A stretch of DNA of 64,000 bases from Candidatus Pandoraea novymonadis (GTDB lineage Bacteria > Pseudomonadota > Gammaproteobacteria > Burkholderiales > Burkholderiaceae): positions 372,001 through 436,000 of the forward strand of contig NZ_MUHY01000001.1 in NCBI RefSeq assembly GCF_003004665.1, in the 5' to 3' direction. The notes beneath the pieces were generated by a model. That model saw nothing but the letters and a program-made list of their open reading frames with translations, was not told where the DNA came from and ran no database searches. This document shows positions 60,057-64,000 of this stretch, piece by piece. Every line of letters begins with the position of its first letter. Within the stretch, counting starts at the first letter, position 1. Made by a program: the position numbers and the translations under genes.

Positions 60057-61238
60057 TTAAATCTCTCATCTTTTTCAATTCAGATATCATTGCGCATCAA
60101 TCACAAGCAGAAAATAACACTTAACTTTCTTCTTCAATAGAGCGACAGAAATTTCTAGCAAAAAATTCATTAGTACAAGGTAATTCAATTACAATGTACT
60201 ATTAAGATAGCGCGCACTGATATCAAAAAGCTCTTAAATTGGCGCTTTAGCGTACGAGATTTGATACACGTATTCATCCGAAGCGCGCGCTCATTGAAAA
60301 GAAGCAGTTAAAAAATATTGATGTATCACTGACTTGCTTGGGCCAGAGTGTTTTTATAATAATTCAACACCTCAAAACTTCCATATCCAGATATAAAGAA
60401 TCGTTTAATCAAAATAATTCACCCAAAGGTTCCAGTATGTAGGGGCCTATATAAGCTCAAAGTGTCCAAACCATTATCAATGCTTATAGGCACCAAATTA
60501 AGTATTTGCAAATACTCTTACTGTCCCAAAAAACATAAGAAAAAAATTCCCCGTTCAAATAAAGCGATAAGCAAAACTCATTGTATTCGTCAATAAGATC
60601 AGTGCTTAACATAATCAGGTGAATGCACTGCTGTATCTAAAGTCATATACGAATTCCATTCAGAAAATATTGTCTGATGATAAAAATCCTCGCTAGGACT
60701 CCACATCATTGGATGACCTAGATAGACTAAAAAACACTATAATTTCTCAGTGAGACTAGAAGTCTGCGTAGACGCCATCTTGCGAAAAATTACCCCAACG
60801 GATAACACATCCTCTTAGATTGTGCTAAGAAACATTAATTGCTGAGGATTACCAAGGGTAATATGATAAAAATCAGTTTTTGATATCATCAAAAATGAGA
60901 TTATTTACTGATTTTATATCATCTTATTAACTTAGAAGTTAATATAGATTATGCGAACTAATTCTGACGGATTTTTGCAAGTTCTCTAAGATATTGACTA
61001 GCCTCTTAATATCTTAGAGAATTTAGATAGCTTCAGGCAGCACATAAAATTATGCTTACTCCATTAAGTCCGACTTTTCATTTATTTCCGAGAAGTATAA
61101 TCGCTTTTTGTAGGCGGTCGTGGTCCAATATCAGGATATTTTTATTAGCCAACTACAAAAAATAACGGCAGCAATTGCCATCATTTTTTGTGAGAGAACA
61201 ATTTAATAGAATAGATACATTCTTTAGCACCAAGTGAA
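60057..61238. other. Long intergenic region upstream of apbC
   Basis: About 1.2 kb, AT-rich, with no protein-like frame and no RNA gene. metG is expected next to apbC in relatives, but no fragment of it was recognised. An AATTAAC-GCTT-GTTAATT palindrome overlaps the end of gltA and is not followed by a T tract. Confidence 0.45.
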
Positions 61239-62540
61239 TTAACGCTTGTTAATTGGCTTAACTTCACGAGGAACATGACCTACAAACAACTGACGCGGAC
61301 GACCAATCTTCTGATCTGGCTCAGCTATCATTTCTGTCCACTGGGCAATCCAGCCTACCGTACGAGCCAGTGCAAAGATACAGGTAAACATCGAGGTAGG
61401 AATACCCAAGGCTCGCTGCACAATGCCAGAATAAAAATCAACATTCGGGTACAACTTGCGTGATACAAAGTATTCATCTTCCAAAGCAATCTTTTCAAGT
61501 TTCATTGCAAGCTTGAACAATGCATCATCATGCAGGCCCAATTCATTGAGAACTTCGTAACATGTCTCACGCATCAACTTAGCACGAGGATCATAATTCT
61601 TATAGACACGGTGTCCAAAACCCATCAATTTAACACCTGAATTTTTATCCTTCACTTGCTTGATGAACTCAGGAATTCTGTCTGGTGAAGCAATCTGTTC
61701 CAGCATGTTAAGGGCCGCTTCATTTGCCCCACCGTGTGCGGGGCCCCATAAACAAGCAATACCTGCTGCGATGCATGCAAATGGATTTGCACCGGATGAT
61801 CCCGACAATCGCACTGTGGAGGTTGATGCATTTTGCTCATGATCGGCATGTAAAATTAGGATACGGTCGAGGGCACGTACCAGCACATCATTGACCTTAT
61901 AGTCTTCACAAGGATTCGCAAACATCATACGCATAAAGTTTGCAGTGTATGAAAGATCATTACTTGGATACACGAATGGTTGACCAATACTATATTTGTA
62001 TGCCATAGCAACCAATGTAGGTAACTTAGCAATCAAACGAATAGCCGAAACCTCACGATGGATCGCATTATTGATATCCAGTGAATCATGATAAAATGCG
62101 GAAAGAGCACCAACCGAACCTGTTAATACAGCCATTGGATGTGCATCACGTCGGAAACCACGAAAAAAGAAATTCATTTGCTCATGTACCATCGTATGAC
62201 GAGTTACAGTATCAACAAATGATCTTTTTTGAGCTTCGTTGGGCAAATCACCCTTAAGCAACAAATAAGCCGATTCAAGAAAATCACAGCCAGTAGCAAG
62301 TTGTTCAATTGAATAGCCACGATACAACAACTCACCCTTGTCGCCATCAATATATGTAATCGCTGAATTACATGCAGCTGTCGACATGAACCCCGGGTCA
62401 TACGTGAATTTTCCCGTTTGACCACACAGCTTACGGATATCGATTACATCCGGGCCCATCGTCCCCATATAAATAGGCAATTCGACGCTTGGCGAACCGT
62501 CAGAAAAAGATAAGGTGGCTTTAACATCAGACGGAGTCAT
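61239..62540 (-). CDS. gltA: Citrate synthase
   Basis: Condenses oxaloacetate and acetyl-CoA, entering the TCA cycle. The 433-residue type II (Gram-negative) form has [53 protein letters not shown] and [14 protein letters not shown], with the catalytic histidines and aspartate. It is 25 bases downstream of sdhE in the sdh operon, the standard Burkholderia order. Confidence 0.97.
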   Translation of the reverse strand: MTPSDVKATLSFSDGSPSVELPIYMGTMGPDVIDIRKLCGQTGKFTYDPGFMSTAACNSAITYIDGDKGELLYRGYSIEQLATGCDFLESAYLLLKGDLPNEAQKRSFVDTVTRHTMVHEQMNFFFRGFRRDAHPMAVLTGSVGALSAFYHDSLDINNAIHREVSAIRLIAKLPTLVAMAYKYSIGQPFVYPSNDLSYTANFMRMMFANPCEDYKVNDVLVRALDRILILHADHEQNASTSTVRLSGSSGANPFACIAAGIACLWGPAHGGANEAALNMLEQIASPDRIPEFIKQVKDKNSGVKLMGFGHRVYKNYDPRAKLMRETCYEVLNELGLHDDALFKLAMKLEKIALEDEYFVSRKLYPNVDFYSGIVQRALGIPTSMFTCIFALARTVGWIAQWTEMIAEPDQKIGRPRQLFVGHVPREVKPINKR

Positions 62541-62565
62541 ATCCCTTCCTCAAAAAATACTAAAC

Positions 62566-62835
62566 CTACACTGCACGCAACAGAACCAGCAAACGCTGGA
62601 CAGCCAGCCCGTTCGAATTTTCTTCAGGGTCTTTACGGGCCATTAGTAACTCCATTAAATCGACGTCACTCAAATCGAGTAATTCAGTCAAAGCACCCAC
62701 GTCTTCATCTGTGAGCGATGTTTCGTACTTCGCAAAAAATCGCTCCAAAATAAGATCATTTTCGAGCAAACCGCGACGAGCACGCCATCGAAGACGAGCA
62801 CGCTTGACAGGATCCGCCTGGTGATTATGAGTCAT
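62566..62835 (-). CDS. sdhE: FAD assembly factor SdhE
   Basis: Helps covalent attachment of FAD to SdhA. The 89-residue protein has the family signature RARRGLLENDLIL (about residues 17-30), with the RGxxE motif visible as RRGLLEND, and a typical LLDLSDVDLMELL helix. Ten bases separate it from sdhB upstream. Its retention next to sdhA and sdhB argues for a working succinate dehydrogenase. Confidence 0.93.
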   Translation of the reverse strand: MTHNHQADPVKRARLRWRARRGLLENDLILERFFAKYETSLTDEDVGALTELLDLSDVDLMELLMARKDPEENSNGLAVQRLLVLLRAV

Positions 62836-62845
62836 AAAATATCTA

Positions 62846-63550
62846 TCACACTGAACGACGAACCATCAGCTCTTTGATTTTACCAATAGCTTTCGTCGGA
62901 TTCAGTCCTTTTGGGCAGACGTCAACACAATTCATGATTGTATGACAACGGAATAAACGATAGGGGTCTTCCAAATCATCAAGTCTCTGGCCAGTGGTAC
63001 GATCACGGCTATCCGCGATAAATCGGTAAGCTTGCAATAAGCCCGCAGGACCAACAAATTTATCCGGATTCCACCAAAAACTTGGACATGACGTGGAACA
63101 TGATGCACATAAAATACATTCATACAAACCATCCAATTCTTCACGCTCTTCTGGTGACTGCAAGCGTTCCTTCTCTGGGGGTGGCTCGTAGTTGATCAGA
63201 AATGGTTTAATCGAATTATACTGATTAAAGAAATCCGTCATATCAACAATCAAGTCACGAATCACAGGTAGACCTGGCAATGGCTTAAGCACAATCTTAT
63301 CCGGCAAATCATTCATGTTAGTGAGACACGCCAGACCATTCTTACCATTGATATTCATAGCGTCCGAACCACAAACACCCTCACGGCATGAACGGCGGAA
63401 AGAAATACCTTCATCGAGTTTCTTCAGCTTAACCAATGCATCAAGCAACATTCGTTCGTGACCATCGAGCTCAACGTCGTAATTCTGCATGTATGGGAGT
63501 GCATCCTTGTCAGGATCATACCGATAGACTTCAAAAATACGTTTTATCAT
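62846..63550 (-). CDS. sdhB: Succinate dehydrogenase iron-sulfur subunit
   Basis: Carries electrons from SdhA to quinone. The 234 residues hold a 2Fe-2S motif CREGVCGSDAMNING, a 4Fe-4S motif CILCASCSTSCPS and the 3Fe-4S region CHTIMNCVDVCPKGLNP. AAGGG lies eight bases before the ATG. It is 12 bases after the sdhA stop. Confidence 0.97.
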   Translation of the reverse strand: MIKRIFEVYRYDPDKDALPYMQNYDVELDGHERMLLDALVKLKKLDEGISFRRSCREGVCGSDAMNINGKNGLACLTNMNDLPDKIVLKPLPGLPVIRDLIVDMTDFFNQYNSIKPFLINYEPPPEKERLQSPEEREELDGLYECILCASCSTSCPSFWWNPDKFVGPAGLLQAYRFIADSRDRTTGQRLDDLEDPYRLFRCHTIMNCVDVCPKGLNPTKAIGKIKELMVRRSV

Positions 63551-63562
63551 GTTATAGATCCC

Positions 63563-64000
63563 TTAGAACGTCCTTGCCTTAGGTGGAACCGAATCAACAG
63601 TCAGTGGCTTCATCATCACCGGCTTGTATTCCAAACGGTTATCTTCGCTAAAGTAGAGAGAGTGGCGCATCCAGTTCATATCGTCACGGTCAGGATAATC
63701 ACGATGCGCATGTGCACCACGGCTTTCCTTACGGGCTTCCGCAGCAATTATTGTCGCCTTAGCCACTTCGATCAGATTATCTACTTCCAGTGCTTCCATG
63801 CGAGCTGTGTTGAAAACCTTCGATTTATCCTTTAGATGAATGTTGGCGACACGTTGAGCGACTTGCTTGATTTTCTTAACACCTTCGGCCAGAAGGTCCA
63901 TGGTACGGAACACTCCTGCATGCGTTTGCATGATTTTACGAATATCGTTGGCCACATCTTGAGGGTACTCACCAGCGGACGATTTTTCGAGACGATCCAA
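63563..64000 (-). CDS. sdhA: Succinate dehydrogenase flavoprotein subunit, C-terminal part (runs off the right edge)
   Basis: The last ~146 codons of SdhA are present, and the start lies outside the window. The visible segment includes ANDIRKIMQTHAGVFR, NTARMEALEVDNLIEVAK, ARKESRGAHAHRDYPDRDD (with the helical RGAHxRxDxPxRDD motif near the substrate site) and the C-terminus DNRLEYKPV. It leads directly into sdhB, sdhE and gltA. Confidence 0.95.
   Translation of the reverse strand: MDRLEKSSAGEYPQDVANDIRKIMQTHAGVFRTMDLLAEGVKKIKQVAQRVANIHLKDKSKVFNTARMEALEVDNLIEVAKATIIAAEARKESRGAHAHRDYPDRDDMNWMRHSLYFSEDNRLEYKPVMMKPLTVDSVPPKARTF

Noticed and set aside
61228-61260. AATTAAC-GCTT-GTTAATT hairpin at the gltA end as a terminator
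   Set aside because: Overlaps the coding end of gltA, has an AT-only stem and no T tract on the minus strand.

Overview
The window reads as chromosome of a betaproteobacterium of the Burkholderia group that is well into genome reduction. Protein sequences and gene pairings are Burkholderia-like throughout: aspartate carbamoyltransferase with an N-terminal helix-turn-helix-like extension, yciB-bolA-ppiC, mltG-tmk-holB-tatD, ribD-ribE-ribBA-ribH-nusB, and sdhA-sdhB-sdhE-gltA. The DNA is AT-rich for that group (about 40% GC by eye), many intergenic stretches are 0.3-1.2 kb long without a recognisable gene, and at least one pseudogene (lexA) is visible. No insertion sequence, phage gene, CRISPR array or rRNA was seen. 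This pattern fits a host-restricted, probably insect-associated, endosymbiont at an intermediate stage of reduction. 'Candidatus Vallotia'-type adelgid symbionts came to mind, but that identification is inference only.

Layout. 1-5.5 kb: the 5' part of galE (cut by the window edge), an HU gene, a small DUF1289 protein, an EEP-family hydrolase and a CPA2 cation/proton antiporter. 5.5-9.1 kb: a LysR regulator divergent from pyrB, then fbp and tRNA-Thr(CGT). 9.7-14.2 kb: a tight operon of cytochrome P450, bioF, bioA and bioD, followed convergently by a PhyH-type dioxygenase. 15.8-20.7 kb: tatD, holB, tmk and mltG on the minus strand, divergent from ygfZ. 21.2-22.9 kb: yciB-bolA-ppiC. 23-27 kb: purL. 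28-33.3 kb: pgi, tRNA-Leu(CAG), rlmJ, tag, xthA. 33.3-38.8 kb: rmlD, glnA, a rhodanese protein, tRNA-Lys(CTT), amn. 39.9-47.3 kb: a PAP2 phosphatase, hemL and the riboflavin cluster ending in nusB. 47.9-55.1 kb: ubiD, an APC permease, a flavin/2Fe-2S reductase, tRNA-Arg(ACG), tcdA. 55.3-64 kb: the lexA pseudogene, an Orn/Lys/Arg decarboxylase, dcd, apbC, then gltA, sdhE, sdhB and the 3' end of sdhA.

Together the genes supply cofactors (biotin, riboflavin/FMN/FAD, heme precursor, ubiquinone), nucleotides (pyrB, purL, tmk, dcd, amn), ammonia assimilation (glnA), and central carbon metabolism (pgi, fbp, gltA, sdh). Retention of complete vitamin gene sets beside loss of a regulator (lexA) is typical of a nutritional symbiont.

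Most notable observations: (1) the adenylylation-site tyrosine of glutamine synthetase is replaced by histidine, which predicts an enzyme that GlnE cannot switch off; (2) lexA is clearly a pseudogene, so SOS control should be lost or altered; (3) a P450 sits at the head of the biotin operon, where no bioC, bioH or bioB is seen, suggesting a BioI-like source of the pimeloyl moiety; (4) the second domain of RibBA lacks the zinc-ligand cysteines of GTP cyclohydrolase II.
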